Origin: Symbiobacterium terraclitae
GTDB lineage: Bacteria > Bacillota > Sulfobacillia > Symbiobacteriales > Symbiobacteriaceae
Reading direction: 5' to 3'
Assembly (NCBI RefSeq): GCF_017874315.1
Contig: NZ_JAGGLG010000020.1
Span: forward strand, 1-64,000
DNA length: 64,000 bases
Below are positions 32,683 through 41,142 of this stretch, in pieces. The position numbers and the translations under genes were made by a program. Below the pieces are notes generated by a model that was not told where the DNA came from, did not search any database, and saw nothing but the letters and a program-made list of their open reading frames with translations. Position 1 is the stretch's first letter, and each line of letters begins with the position of its first letter.

Positions 32683-34887
32683 ATGTCCGGCGGTTTCGAC
32701 CGGCGCTCGTTCCTGAAGCTCTCGCTTGCCGCCACGGCGGTGGCGGGAACGCTGGGGGCCGCTTTCGCCGCCGAGCCCGGCACCTACGTGAGCGGCGGCG
32801 CGGCGCCGGCCCACGTCGAGCCCGACACGTGGACGTACAGCACGTGCGGCTTCTGCGGCACCGGCTGCGGCATCGAGATCGGCACGAAGGAGGGCCGGCC
32901 CGTCGCCATCCGCGGCACCAAGGGGTACCCGGTGAACGACGGGTTGCTCTGCGCCAAGGGCATCTACCAGTGGAAGATGATCACCGCGCCCGACCGGGGC
33001 AAGCACCCCATGATCCGCAAGGGCGGCACGCTGGTGCAGGCCTCGTGGGACGAGGCGCTGACGGCGATGACCGACAAGCTGAAGGCCCTGCTCGCCGAGC
33101 ACGGCCCCGAATCGATCGCCTGCTACAACACCGGCCAGCTCTGCATGGAGGAGTTCTACACCCTCGGCAAGCTGATGCGGGCCGGCTTCCGCACGCCGAA
33201 CCTGGACGGCAACACGCGCACCTGCATGGCCTCCGCCGTCGTTGGCCACACCCGCTCCTTCGGCACCGACGGGCCGGTGGGTGCCTACGCCGACATCGAG
33301 GCGGCCGAGGTCATCCTCATCGCCGGCTCCAACATGGCCGAGTGCCACCCGATCCTCTTCGCCCGGGTGGTGAAGGCGGTGGAGAAGGGGGCGAGGCTGA
33401 TCTGCGTCGACCCCCGCCTCACCCAGGTGAGCCGCATCGCCACCATCGCCCTGCCGATCCGGCCGGGCACCGACGTGGTGCTCCTCAACGCCATGGCCCA
33501 CGTGATCATCCGGGAGGGGCTCATCGACCGGGCCTACATCGATGCCCACACCACCGGCTACGCCGAGCTGGAGGCGCACCTGCGGAAGTATACCCCTGCG
33601 TATGCGGCGGAGATCTGCGGCGTCCCGGCCGAGGACATCGAGGCGGCCGCCCTGCTCTACGGCCGGGCCGAGCGCTCGCTCTCCATGTGGGTGATGGGCA
33701 TCAACCAGTCGGTGAACGGCACCATCGCCAACAACTGCTTCCACAACCTGAACCTGATCCAGGGCAAGATCGGCAAGCCCGGCTGCGCCTCCTTCTCCAT
33801 CACGGGACAGCCGGCGGCCATGGCCTCCCGCGAGGTGGGCGGCTCTTCCAGCTACCCGGGCTACCGGGCGATCGGCAACGCCCAGCACCGGGCCGAGGTG
33901 GCGGCACTGTGGGGGGTCGACCCGGCCATCCTGCCGGACAAGTCCCCTTCGATCACAGAGATCATCGACGCCATCCTGGAGGGGAAGATCCGGGCGCTCT
34001 GGGTGATCTGCACCAACCCGCTGATCTCGCTGCCCGACCAGAACCGGGTGCGCCGGGCCCTCGAGAAGCTGGAACTGCTGGTGGTGCAGGACGCCTTCGC
34101 CACGGTGGACACCGCCCAGTATGCCCACATCTACCTGCCCGCCGCGCTCTGGGCGGAGAAGAGCGGCATCATGGTCAACTCCGAACGGCGGCTGAACCTG
34201 CTGAAGCCGGCGGTGGCGCCCCCCGGCGAGGCCCGCACCGACTTCGCGATCTTCCTTGACGTGGCAGACCGCATGGGCTACGGCCACCTGTTCCCGTACC
34301 GTACGACCGAGGAGTGCTTCGAGGAGATCAAGCGGCTGACGAAGGGCCGGCCCAACGACTACTCGGGCGCGACCTACGCCCGCATCGAGGAGAACCGGGG
34401 GCTGCAGTGGCCCATACCGGACGAGCGTTCCACCGGCACGCCCCGGCTCTACGCCGACGGCCGCTTCAATACCGCCGACGGGAAGGCCGTGCTCTGGTCG
34501 GTGGACCCCGTGGAGCTGCCCGAGGTCCCCGACGGCGAGTACCCCTTCAATCTGAACAGCGGCCGGGTGCAGGAGCACTACCACACCGGCACCAAGACCC
34601 GCAAGGTCCCCGAGCTGAACCACCTGGTGCCTACGGCCTACGTGGAGCTGAACCCGCGTGACGCCGAGCAGCTCGGCGTCGGCTACGGCGACCGGGTGCG
34701 CATCGAGAGCCGGCGGGGCGAGATCGAGGCCAGGGTGGTGGTCACCTCCCAGGTCGCGCCGGGCTCGTGCTTCGTCCCCATGCACTTCAACGAGGGCCCC
34801 GTGAACCGGCTCACCGTCTGGGCGGTCGACCCGTTCTCCAAGGAGCCCAACTACAAGCAGCAGGCCGTGCGGCTGCGCAAGGCGTAA
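32683..34887 (+). CDS. Tat-exported molybdopterin oxidoreductase, NapA/Nas nitrate reductase-like
   Basis: A 734-residue catalytic subunit. A Tat signal (DRRSFLKLSLAATAVAG) occupies residues 6-22. A [4Fe-4S] site reads CGFCGTGCGIEIG then GLLCAKG, and the molybdenum ligand is C181 in NTRTCMASAVVGHTRSFG, the pattern of periplasmic and assimilatory nitrate reductases (RxCMASA) rather than formate dehydrogenases. A C-terminal molydop-binding domain includes LNSGRVQEHYHTGTKTRKVPEL. The ATG at 32683 follows GAGGGGGGT; upstream in-frame codons lack signals. The downstream DmsB/DmsC-like partners suggest a quinol-linked exported reductase. Nitrate is the best guess, not proven. Confidence 0.85.
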   Translation: MSGGFDRRSFLKLSLAATAVAGTLGAAFAAEPGTYVSGGAAPAHVEPDTWTYSTCGFCGTGCGIEIGTKEGRPVAIRGTKGYPVNDGLLCAKGIYQWKMITAPDRGKHPMIRKGGTLVQASWDEALTAMTDKLKALLAEHGPESIACYNTGQLCMEEFYTLGKLMRAGFRTPNLDGNTRTCMASAVVGHTRSFGTDGPVGAYADIEAAEVILIAGSNMAECHPILFARVVKAVEKGARLICVDPRLTQVSRIATIALPIRPGTDVVLLNAMAHVIIREGLIDRAYIDAHTTGYAELEAHLRKYTPAYAAEICGVPAEDIEAAALLYGRAERSLSMWVMGINQSVNGTIANNCFHNLNLIQGKIGKPGCASFSITGQPAAMASREVGGSSSYPGYRAIGNAQHRAEVAALWGVDPAILPDKSPSITEIIDAILEGKIRALWVICTNPLISLPDQNRVRRALEKLELLVVQDAFATVDTAQYAHIYLPAALWAEKSGIMVNSERRLNLLKPAVAPPGEARTDFAIFLDVADRMGYGHLFPYRTTEECFEEIKRLTKGRPNDYSGATYARIEENRGLQWPIPDERSTGTPRLYADGRFNTADGKAVLWSVDPVELPEVPDGEYPFNLNSGRVQEHYHTGTKTRKVPELNHLVPTAYVELNPRDAEQLGVGYGDRVRIESRRGEIEARVVVTSQVAPGSCFVPMHFNEGPVNRLTVWAVDPFSKEPNYKQQAVRLRKA

Positions 34888-34902
34888 GGGGGGAACCGCA
34901 GG

Positions 34903-35607
34903 ATGACCACACAGCTCGGCTTCCACGTCGACATGGAGAAGTGCATCGGCTGCAAGGCGTGCGAGGCGGCCTGCAAGGACTTCTACCAGCTGCCGCCCGA
35001 GATCCGCTGGCGCCGGGTGCGCTCCTTTGAGATGGGCGAGTTCCCCAAGGCCCTGCGGGTTCACCTGAGCCTGGCCTGCAACCACTGCGAGGACCCCGCC
35101 TGCATGAAAGGCTGCCCCGTCGAGGCCTACACCAAGCGGGAGAAGGACGGCCTGGTGATCCACGATCCCACCGCCTGTATCGGCTGCCAGTACTGCACCT
35201 GGACCTGCCCTTACGGGGTGCCCCAGTTCGACCCGGCGCAGGGCGTGGTCTCCAAGTGCAACGGCTGCTACGAGCTGGTTGACCAGGGGCAGCTGCCCCG
35301 CTGCGTGCAGTCGTGCCTGACCGGGGCGCTCAGCTTCGGCGAGCGGGACCAGCACGAGTCCACGAAGCGCCAGGCGGTGCGGGAGGCCCCGGGTTTCCCC
35401 GATCCTGGCATCACCCGGCCCTCGACCCGTTTCGCCTGGCCGAAGAAGGGGCCGCAGCCTGAGACCCAGGTTCGGGTGGCGCCGCCGGTCGAAGGGCACG
35501 CGGCGGACGCGCAGGCGAGGCAGCAGGTGACGGAGGCGCGTCCGGTCACGGCGGCCTCGGGAGCGGCAGCGCTGGCCGCCTCCGGCTCGGCAAAGGAGGG
35601 ACGCTAA
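34903..35607 (+). CDS. DmsB-type four-cluster ferredoxin subunit
   Basis: A 234-residue electron-transfer subunit. The cysteine motifs are CIGCKACEAACKDF near residue 14, CNHCEDPACMKGC near 58, CIGCQYCTWTC near 91 and CNGCYELVDQGQLPRCVQSC near 115, together enough for four [4Fe-4S] clusters. After residue 150 comes a Pro/Ala/Gly-rich tail of about 80 residues without cysteines, longer than in typical DmsB. It starts 15 bases after the catalytic gene with GGGGGAACC upstream and ends one base before the membrane anchor gene. Confidence 0.9.
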   Translation: MTTQLGFHVDMEKCIGCKACEAACKDFYQLPPEIRWRRVRSFEMGEFPKALRVHLSLACNHCEDPACMKGCPVEAYTKREKDGLVIHDPTACIGCQYCTWTCPYGVPQFDPAQGVVSKCNGCYELVDQGQLPRCVQSCLTGALSFGERDQHESTKRQAVREAPGFPDPGITRPSTRFAWPKKGPQPETQVRVAPPVEGHAADAQARQQVTEARPVTAASGAAALAASGSAKEGR

Positions 35608-35608
35608 G

Positions 35609-36646
35609 ATGGCGGAGTGGCTGCACGAAGCGCAGTACAGCCTGGTGCTCTTCACGGTTCTGATGCAGGTGGCCATCGGGGCGCTCTGGGTGCTGGCCGC
35701 GGCCGACCTGCAGGAGGCGCCGTCGCCGGACCCTGACCGGGCCCGGCTCACCCGCCTCGGCAGTGCCATTCTGCTGCCGGTGGCCGCCGTGGGCATGCTG
35801 TTCTCGACCACCCACCTGGGGCGGCCGATGCTGGCCATGCGGGCGCTGCGCCACTGGGAGACGTCCTGGATGTCCCGGGAGATCTGGATGACCGGCCTCT
35901 TCTTCGGCCTGATCGCCCTCTACACGCTCCTCTGGTGGTGGCGGCCGGAGGTCGGCAAGGCCCGGCGGGCCGTCGGGGTGATGGGCGCCCTGGCCGGCGC
36001 GGCGACCATCCTCAGCCAGGCGATGATCTACATGATCCCCGGCCGGCCGATGTGGAACCACTGGTCGACGCTGGCGCTCTTCTTCGGCTCCGCCCTGATG
36101 CTGGGTCCGCTGGCCGTGGCATCCGTGCAGGAACTCGGCGGCGCCGCCCGGGGCGGGCGGGCGAAGGCGGACCAGCGCCCCGGGGCGGGGAGGGAGCAGC
36201 GTCCCGATGCGGGTACGGGCCGGCGCATCATGGCTGGCGGTGCCCCTGAGGTGGCGCACCGCCACCTGGCCCTGACCCTGCTGGCCGCGGTCGCAGTCTA
36301 CGGAATCGGCCTGGCCGGACGGGTGCGCTACCTGGCGGACGGTGCTGCCGCTGCGCTGGCCACGCCCGGGGCGGCAGGCAAGGCCGCGGTCGGCAGCGAG
36401 ACCGTGCGCACCGCCCTGCTCCTCGGCCAGCAGGTGGTGGCGGCCAACGGCGTGCTGCTGGGCCTGGAGGTCGCCCTGGCGATCGGCGTTCCCGCGGCCC
36501 TGGCCGCAGTGCTCTGGCTGACGCAGCGGCGGGGCGGAGGCTCCGGGCCCAGGCGGGGGCTGCTCGGCGCCGGACTGGCCCTGACGCTGGTGGGGCACCT
36601 GGCCGGCCGGGCGCTGTTCTACCTGAGCGGGCAACCCTGGTTCTGA
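35609..36646 (+). CDS. DmsC-type membrane anchor subunit
   Basis: A 345-residue integral membrane protein with about eight hydrophobic helices and DMSO-reductase anchor signatures: FTVLMQVAIGALWVL at the start, STTHLGRPMLAMRALRHWETSWMSREIWM near residues 70-95 with the conserved HLG...SW region, and a long basic loop near 175-215 rich in Arg, Gly and Gln. It oxidises menaquinol and passes electrons to the ferredoxin subunit. The pairing of a NapA-type catalytic subunit with DmsB/DmsC-type partners is noteworthy. Confidence 0.87.
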   Translation: MAEWLHEAQYSLVLFTVLMQVAIGALWVLAAADLQEAPSPDPDRARLTRLGSAILLPVAAVGMLFSTTHLGRPMLAMRALRHWETSWMSREIWMTGLFFGLIALYTLLWWWRPEVGKARRAVGVMGALAGAATILSQAMIYMIPGRPMWNHWSTLALFFGSALMLGPLAVASVQELGGAARGGRAKADQRPGAGREQRPDAGTGRRIMAGGAPEVAHRHLALTLLAAVAVYGIGLAGRVRYLADGAAAALATPGAAGKAAVGSETVRTALLLGQQVVAANGVLLGLEVALAIGVPAALAAVLWLTQRRGGGSGPRRGLLGAGLALTLVGHLAGRALFYLSGQPWF

Positions 36647-36662
36647 CGAGGAGGCGCTGCGG

Positions 36663-36845
36663 GTGAAGACGACACGGCGCGGATCGATTCTGACGCTTCT
36701 CACCGGCGCCCTGGCGGCGCTGGCCCTGGTGGCCGCCCGCAAGGGGTTTCCCGGGGCGCAGGCCGCGGCACGGCGCCTGGCGCGGCCGGGGCTGCCGGAT
36801 GCGAAGGTGGAGATGTACGGGTACCGGGAAGTGAACGTGAGTTAG
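36663..36845 (+). CDS. Small protein at end of NapA-like operon
   Basis: A 60-residue protein starting at GTG 36663 after GAGGAGGCG. It has a basic N-terminus and one hydrophobic segment (about residues 9-25, LTLLTGALAALALVAAR), then a short polar tail. It could be a small membrane subunit or accessory of the molybdoenzyme. Spacing of 16 bases from the anchor gene and a strong terminator directly after it support membership of the same operon. No family was recognised. Confidence 0.6.
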   Translation: MKTTRRGSILTLLTGALAALALVAARKGFPGAQAAARRLARPGLPDAKVEMYGYREVNVS

Positions 36846-36858
36846 CCGGAGCGGTACC

Positions 36859-36891
36859 GGGCTCCGAGCGCCCCAACGGCGCTCGGAGCCC
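36859..36891 (+). terminator. Operon-end hairpin
   Basis: Arms GGGCTCCGAGCGCC (36859-36872) and GGCGCTCGGAGCCC (36878-36891) form a perfect 14-bp stem with a CCAAC loop 13 bases after the small gene. Confidence 0.8.
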
Positions 36892-37025
36892 CGGTGCTGT
36901 TACGCCTGTCGAAGGTGACCGGAGCCTCCCGGCTGAGGTCGAACACGTGCATGGCTGGGAAGTTTCCGACCGGGCTGAAGCCGAACCCCACCACCGGGCT
37001 CGCCCCCTGCTGGGGGAGACCGGGT

Positions 37026-37728
37026 AGTTGATACCTGAACGGCAAGCAAATGAGCCACGCATGAGAGAGCCGTGGCTCATTTCCTTTCCGTTGCCGCCTG
37101 GTTGACAGCCGAGGCGGCGGCCAAGTCTACCATAGGGGGTATCAGGAGGGGCTGAAGGTACCAGAGGGGGTGTAACGAGGGGTCTGAAGGTACCGGAAGG
37201 GGTATTGAGAGAGGTTTGAGGGTACCAGAGGGGGTAACAAGAGAGGCTTGCAGTTACCGGGGGGGTGGTCTCCAGGGGCCATCCGCCGGCGGCGGCCAGA
37301 CAGTTGAAACCTGAACTGCAAGCAAATGAGCCACGCATGTGAGGGGCGTGGTTCATTTTCTTTCCGTTTCCGCCTGGCTGACAGCCGAGGCGACGGCCAA
37401 GTCGACCATAGGGGGTATCGAGAGGGGCATTAAGGTACCAGAGGGGGTATCGAGAGAGGCTTGCAGGTACCCGGGGGGTGGTCTCCAAGGGCCATCCGCC
37501 GGCGGCGGCCGGACAGTTGAAACCTGAACTGCAAGCAAATGAGCCACGCATGTGAGGGCTGTGGCTCATTTCCTTTCCGTTTCCGCCTGGTTGACAGCCG
37601 GGGCGGGGGCCAAGTCTACCACAGGGGGTATCGACAGGGGCTTGAAGGTACCAGAGGGGGTATCGAGAGAGGCTTGCAGGTACCCGGGGGGTGGTCTCGC
37701 AGGGTCACCCGCCGGCGGTGGGTGGGCA
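37026..37728. repeat. Three-copy structured repeat with internal 32-bp subrepeats
   Basis: Copies begin at 37026, 37302 and 37515 with AGTTGA(A/T)ACCTGAAC. Each contains a hairpin; in copy 1 the arms are AAATGAGCCACG (37048-37059) and CGTGGCTCATTT (37071-37082), flanked by AACGGCAAG and CTTTCCGTT, which can extend the stem. Then come units of about 32 bases starting GGTACC and containing a GGGGGTA word. Copy 1 has three full 32-mers, copies 2 and 3 one each, which explains the 276- versus 213-base spacing. The same hairpin recurs in the repeat at 60352-61006. The region 36892-37739 has no gene. Confidence 0.8.
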
Positions 37729-37739
37729 ACACCATAGAC

Positions 37740-37985
37740 TCATCCCCCCGCAGCCGGGGAGAGCAGGTAGAGCTCGTCGCCATCCCGCAGGCGGGTGCGC
37801 ATCCCCGCCCGCTCGCCGTTCACGTAGACCGTCGCGGCCTGGAGCGGCCCCGCGTCGGGCAGCCCCAGGGCGGCGGCGGTCTTCTGCAGCGCCTCGGCCA
37901 CGGTCGAGGCGTCCACAGCCACCTGGCGCTGCCGGGCGTCCAGCCGCAGCGTGCCGAAGAGGCGCACCGTCACCACCCGGTCCAC
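37740..37985 (-). CDS. MoaD/ThiS-family sulfur-carrier-like protein
   Basis: An 81-residue ubiquitin-like protein (VRLFGTLRLDARQ ... VYVNGERAGMRTRLRDGDELYLLSPAAGG) with the C-terminal Gly-Gly needed for thiocarboxylate formation in MoaD- and ThiS-type carriers. It begins at GTG 37985, just after the stop of the aldehyde:ferredoxin oxidoreductase gene. Such MoaD-like genes often accompany tungsten or molybdenum oxidoreductases, whose tungstopterin cofactor needs a sulfur carrier. No MoaE or MoeB gene is adjacent. Confidence 0.85.
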   Translation of the reverse strand: MDRVVTVRLFGTLRLDARQRQVAVDASTVAEALQKTAAALGLPDAGPLQAATVYVNGERAGMRTRLRDGDELYLLSPAAGG

Positions 37986-37988
37986 CCC

Positions 37989-40013
37989 CTACTGGATGCG
38001 CAGCCGGCGCAGCAGGGCCGGCGTCGGCACGCCGTCGGGCGTCCAGCCCCGCAGCCGGTAGTACTGCCGTTTCATCGGCTCCAGCGGCACCCGGGTGCGG
38101 GGGTCGCCGGGCACCTGCTCGACGGACTTCAACCGCTCCGGCAGGTCGTCGTCGGCCGCCGTCACCCCCAGGCGGGTGTTGACCAGCCGCTCCAGGTTGT
38201 ACCCGCGCTCGCCGATGGCCTTCAGCCGCCCCAGGTCCATCCTCATGCCGGTCACCGCGGCCAGGGAGCGGGTGACGGGCAGCCCGGGCAGGTGGACCGG
38301 CAGCCAGCGCATCCGGTGGAGCAGCGCCACCGGGCCGCCCAGCCAGGGCAGGACCCGGTTGACCGCCCGGGTGAGCCACCCGTTGGGCCGGTTCAGCAGC
38401 GCGGCGGGGAAGACGTTGTAGGAGCTGAAGAGGCAGTTGCCGGCCGCCGAGATGGCCTCCATCAGGTCCTGCATCAGGATCGTGAGGGCTGCCTTGGCCC
38501 GGGGGGTGTGGGGATCCATCTCGAGCCCCAGGCCCTCCAGCACCGCCAGGTACCCGGCGTTCAGGTGGCAGCCGCCCCGGTTGGAGACGGCGTAGCCCAG
38601 CCCCTGGCCGACTGCCGCCCGGGGCTCGTATGCCGGCAGCTCCAGCCCCTTCACCTGCATGGCGAAGCCCATCCCGCCGAACCGCTGGGCCAGGCGGCGG
38701 CTGCCCTCGGCCAGCAGGTCGCCGATGCCCCGCCGGTGGGCGATGTCGTCGAAGAGCTGCGGCAGGTTCTTGACCTCGCCGAAGCGGAGGCCGTTCTCCC
38801 ACAACCCCTTCTCGTTCAGCTCCATGGCAAAGGCGATGGTGCCGCCGGTGGAGATGGAGTCCATGCCCAGCTCGTCCAGCTGGTAGTTCCAGCGGATGAT
38901 CTCGTTCAGGTCTGCGTTCTCGAGGTTGGGGCCGAGCAGCACGAGGGTCTCCAGCTCCGGCCCCTTCACCTTGCGGCGCTTCTGACCTGCCTCCGCGCGG
39001 CCGTCGGAAGGCGGAGTCTCCGCCGTCGCAGGAGCACCCTCGGCAGGCTCCGTCGCGGCGGTCAGGGCGTACGCGGACCGCTCGTCTCCGGTCTCGGGCT
39101 GGTCATCCGGCAGGTACACCTCGCGCCCGCAGTGGACGGGGCAGCCGGTGCAGCCGCCGTTGTGAACCAGGTGCTCCTCGGCCAGCGTCTCGCCGGAGAC
39201 GGCGTCGAACTGGTCGAAGCGCCCCCGGCTGAAGTTGCGCGTGGCCAGCATCCGGTGGGCCTGCATCATGCTCAGCAGACCGGCCGTGCCCAGCCGGGGA
39301 AGCTGGTTGCCGGTGATGGGGTGGGAGCGCAGGTCCTGCGTCCAGCCCCTGTGCAGCGCCTTCACCCGCTCGGGGTCGGCGACGGGCACGGCCAGGCGGC
39401 CGTGGGCCACCAGCGCCTTCAGGTTCTTGGCGCCGAAGACCGCGCCGACGCCCGCCCGGGCGGCCATCCGCTCGTCGCTGGCGAGGCTGGCGTAGCGGAC
39501 CCGGTTTTCGCCGGCGGGGCCGATGACCAGCTTGCCCGTGCGGGGCGGCAGCGCCGCCTGGGTCGCGCCGGTGGTCAGGCCCCACAGTTGGGCGGCGTCG
39601 CGGAAGCGGACGCCGCCCTCGGTGATCTCAACCCAGACCGGGCTCTCTGCCCGGCCCGTGATCACCAGGCCGTCGCAGCCGGCCTTCTTCAGGTGCAGCC
39701 CGAAGGAGCCGCCGCAGTTGGAGGAGGTGAGCAGGCCGGTGAGCGGGGAGATGGTGGAGACGTTGAAGCGGCTGGTCATGGGCGCTCCGGTCCCGGTGAG
39801 GGGCCCGGTGGTGACCACGACGACGTTCTCGGGCCCGAAGGGGTCGACGGGTCCCGTGATGAGGTCGGCCAGGATGCGCGCCGCCATCACCTTGCCGCCC
39901 AGGTACAGCTCCCGCTGTTCGTCCGTGATGGGATACTCGCTGACCTGGCGGGTGGTGAGGTCGATCCGCAGCATCCGCCCCATGTAACCCTTGAAGCGCG
40001 TGGGCACCTGCAT
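37989..40013 (-). CDS. Aldehyde:ferredoxin oxidoreductase family (tungsten) enzyme
   Basis: A 674-residue enzyme of the AOR family, which oxidises aldehydes to acids with a tungstopterin and one [4Fe-4S] cluster. Motifs seen are GPLTGTGAPMTSRFNVSTISPLTG near residue 72, the cluster ligands GGCTGCPVHCG near 298, a fourth Cys in AAGNCLFSSYNVF near 515, and NLENADLNEIIRWNYQLDELGMDSISTGGTIAFAMEL near 385. A low-complexity insert of about 45 residues rich in Ala, Glu, Pro and Thr (near 320-365) interrupts the middle. The start at 40013 follows GAAGGGGG; a longer reading has poor composition. Confidence 0.9.
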   Translation of the reverse strand: MQVPTRFKGYMGRMLRIDLTTRQVSEYPITDEQRELYLGGKVMAARILADLITGPVDPFGPENVVVVTTGPLTGTGAPMTSRFNVSTISPLTGLLTSSNCGGSFGLHLKKAGCDGLVITGRAESPVWVEITEGGVRFRDAAQLWGLTTGATQAALPPRTGKLVIGPAGENRVRYASLASDERMAARAGVGAVFGAKNLKALVAHGRLAVPVADPERVKALHRGWTQDLRSHPITGNQLPRLGTAGLLSMMQAHRMLATRNFSRGRFDQFDAVSGETLAEEHLVHNGGCTGCPVHCGREVYLPDDQPETGDERSAYALTAATEPAEGAPATAETPPSDGRAEAGQKRRKVKGPELETLVLLGPNLENADLNEIIRWNYQLDELGMDSISTGGTIAFAMELNEKGLWENGLRFGEVKNLPQLFDDIAHRRGIGDLLAEGSRRLAQRFGGMGFAMQVKGLELPAYEPRAAVGQGLGYAVSNRGGCHLNAGYLAVLEGLGLEMDPHTPRAKAALTILMQDLMEAISAAGNCLFSSYNVFPAALLNRPNGWLTRAVNRVLPWLGGPVALLHRMRWLPVHLPGLPVTRSLAAVTGMRMDLGRLKAIGERGYNLERLVNTRLGVTAADDDLPERLKSVEQVPGDPRTRVPLEPMKRQYYRLRGWTPDGVPTPALLRRLRIQ

Positions 40014-40246
40014 CGCCCCCTTCTGCCAACATATCGGCGCGTCAGTTCTTTTGACGACGGCCGGCCGGAATCCTGTACGAGCAGGGCGGGCCCGAGGGTG
40101 AACCCGGCGCGGTCGCGCCGACGCGAACCGGCCGCGGCAGTGCCGCACGGGGCACAGAGCGCCGGGACTGCGGCCGGCGGCGCGGAGAACCCAGCTCCCG
40201 ACCGGGTCGTCTATTATGTCAGCACTCTGCCACAGGAGGGCGGGTC

Positions 40247-40858
40247 ATGCGGAACGGCTTCATCGCACTGCTGATCGGAGTCCTGCTGCTGGGGGCGACG
40301 CTGGCGCCGAAGCCGGCCCATGCCCTGTCCTGCATGGGGGTGGAGGAGCAGCTTGACGATTACGCCCTGGTGGCGCTGGGCAGGATCACGAGCGTGAGAC
40401 CGCTTGGCCGGGCGACCCCCGGAGGGACGCCGCCGGTGACCGTTGAGGGTAAGCATCTCCGGCTCCTGGGTGTAACTCCCTTCCGGAAGTCCGCGGTGAC
40501 AGTGGAGGTCGAGCGCTACCTGAAGGGAGAGGGGCCGCACACCCTGGACTTCGTCTACACCTGGAGCCAGTACCGGCGGGTGACGGACGAGGGGCTGCAT
40601 GTCTACGTCGGACTGCGCTACTCCCCGGAGGAGCAGCAGTATACGGCCTCGGAGTGCTCGCTGCTGGCCAGCCCCACGACACGCGACGAGTACGGCCGGC
40701 ACATCATCGCACTCCTGCACGACACCTACGGTGAGGGCCGGCCGCCGGGGGCCCCGCTCCGGCACCAGTGGTTGCTCCCGGGCGCCGTCGGGACGGCGGC
40801 GGTGACGGTTGCGGCCGCATACACCCGGCGGAGGGGTACACATACGCGGAGGGTGTGA
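40247..40858 (+). CDS. Exported protein of unknown function with C-terminal anchor
   Basis: A 203-residue protein with a cleavable signal peptide (MRNGFIALLIGVLLLGATLAPKPAHA, about residues 1-26) directly followed by LSCMGVEEQ. A beta-rich domain comes next (VALGRITSVRP ... AVTVEVERYLKGEGPHTLDFVY). A weak hydrophobic segment near 178-192 and a basic end could anchor it. The architecture recalls small TIMP/NTR-like OB-fold proteins beginning with Cys after cleavage, but this is tentative. The start follows CAGGAGGGCGGG. Confidence 0.6.
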   Translation: MRNGFIALLIGVLLLGATLAPKPAHALSCMGVEEQLDDYALVALGRITSVRPLGRATPGGTPPVTVEGKHLRLLGVTPFRKSAVTVEVERYLKGEGPHTLDFVYTWSQYRRVTDEGLHVYVGLRYSPEEQQYTASECSLLASPTTRDEYGRHIIALLHDTYGEGRPPGAPLRHQWLLPGAVGTAAVTVAAAYTRRRGTHTRRV

Positions 40859-40941
40859 ATCAGGTGACCGCCAGAGGGCCGGCGCGCAGCGCGTCCAGCT
40901 GCGCGCCGGCCGCGCGTTCACCGGGTGAGGGTCCCACGGCG

Positions 40942-41142
40942 TTACGGAAAGAGCCAGAACATGAACTGCCCGTGTACCACGGTGGGCTCGGAGGCTGGGA
41001 TGTACACCACACCGTCGAACAGGAACTCCTCGGGGTGCGCCCGGGCGTACTCCAGGATCACGCCATCGACGTTCTCCCGGGCCTCGCGCTCCCAGAAGCG
41101 CAGGGTGATGTCGGCGAAGTCCGGCTTCAGCCGCGCCCGCTC
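40942..41142 (-). pseudogene. Orphan coding-like frame without start codon, after Fe-ADH gene
   Basis: Reading on from the +1 frame at the alcohol dehydrogenase stop gives about 66 codons with strong coding character (ERARLKPDFADITLRFWE ... VVHGQFMFWLFP, stop at 40942-40944). No ATG, GTG or TTG lies in frame near its beginning. It may be the 3' remnant of a gene, the product of an internal GTG start (about 40 residues), or a frameshifted C-terminal extension. No family was recognised. Confidence 0.35.

Noticed and set aside
33223-33225. Selenocysteine or formate dehydrogenase identity for the NapA-like enzyme
   Set aside because: The molybdenum ligand codon is TGC (Cys) in an RxCMASA context, which fits nitrate reductases and not Sec-type formate dehydrogenases.
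37339-37527. Short repeated reading frames beginning MRGVVHFLSVSAWL in the 37-kb repeats
   Set aside because: The same peptide recurs because the DNA repeats; the frames break in copy 1, and the conserved part is the hairpin.
37026-37728. CRISPR array
   Set aside because: Subunits of about 32 bases are adjacent variants of each other, with no unique spacers, and no cas genes are present.
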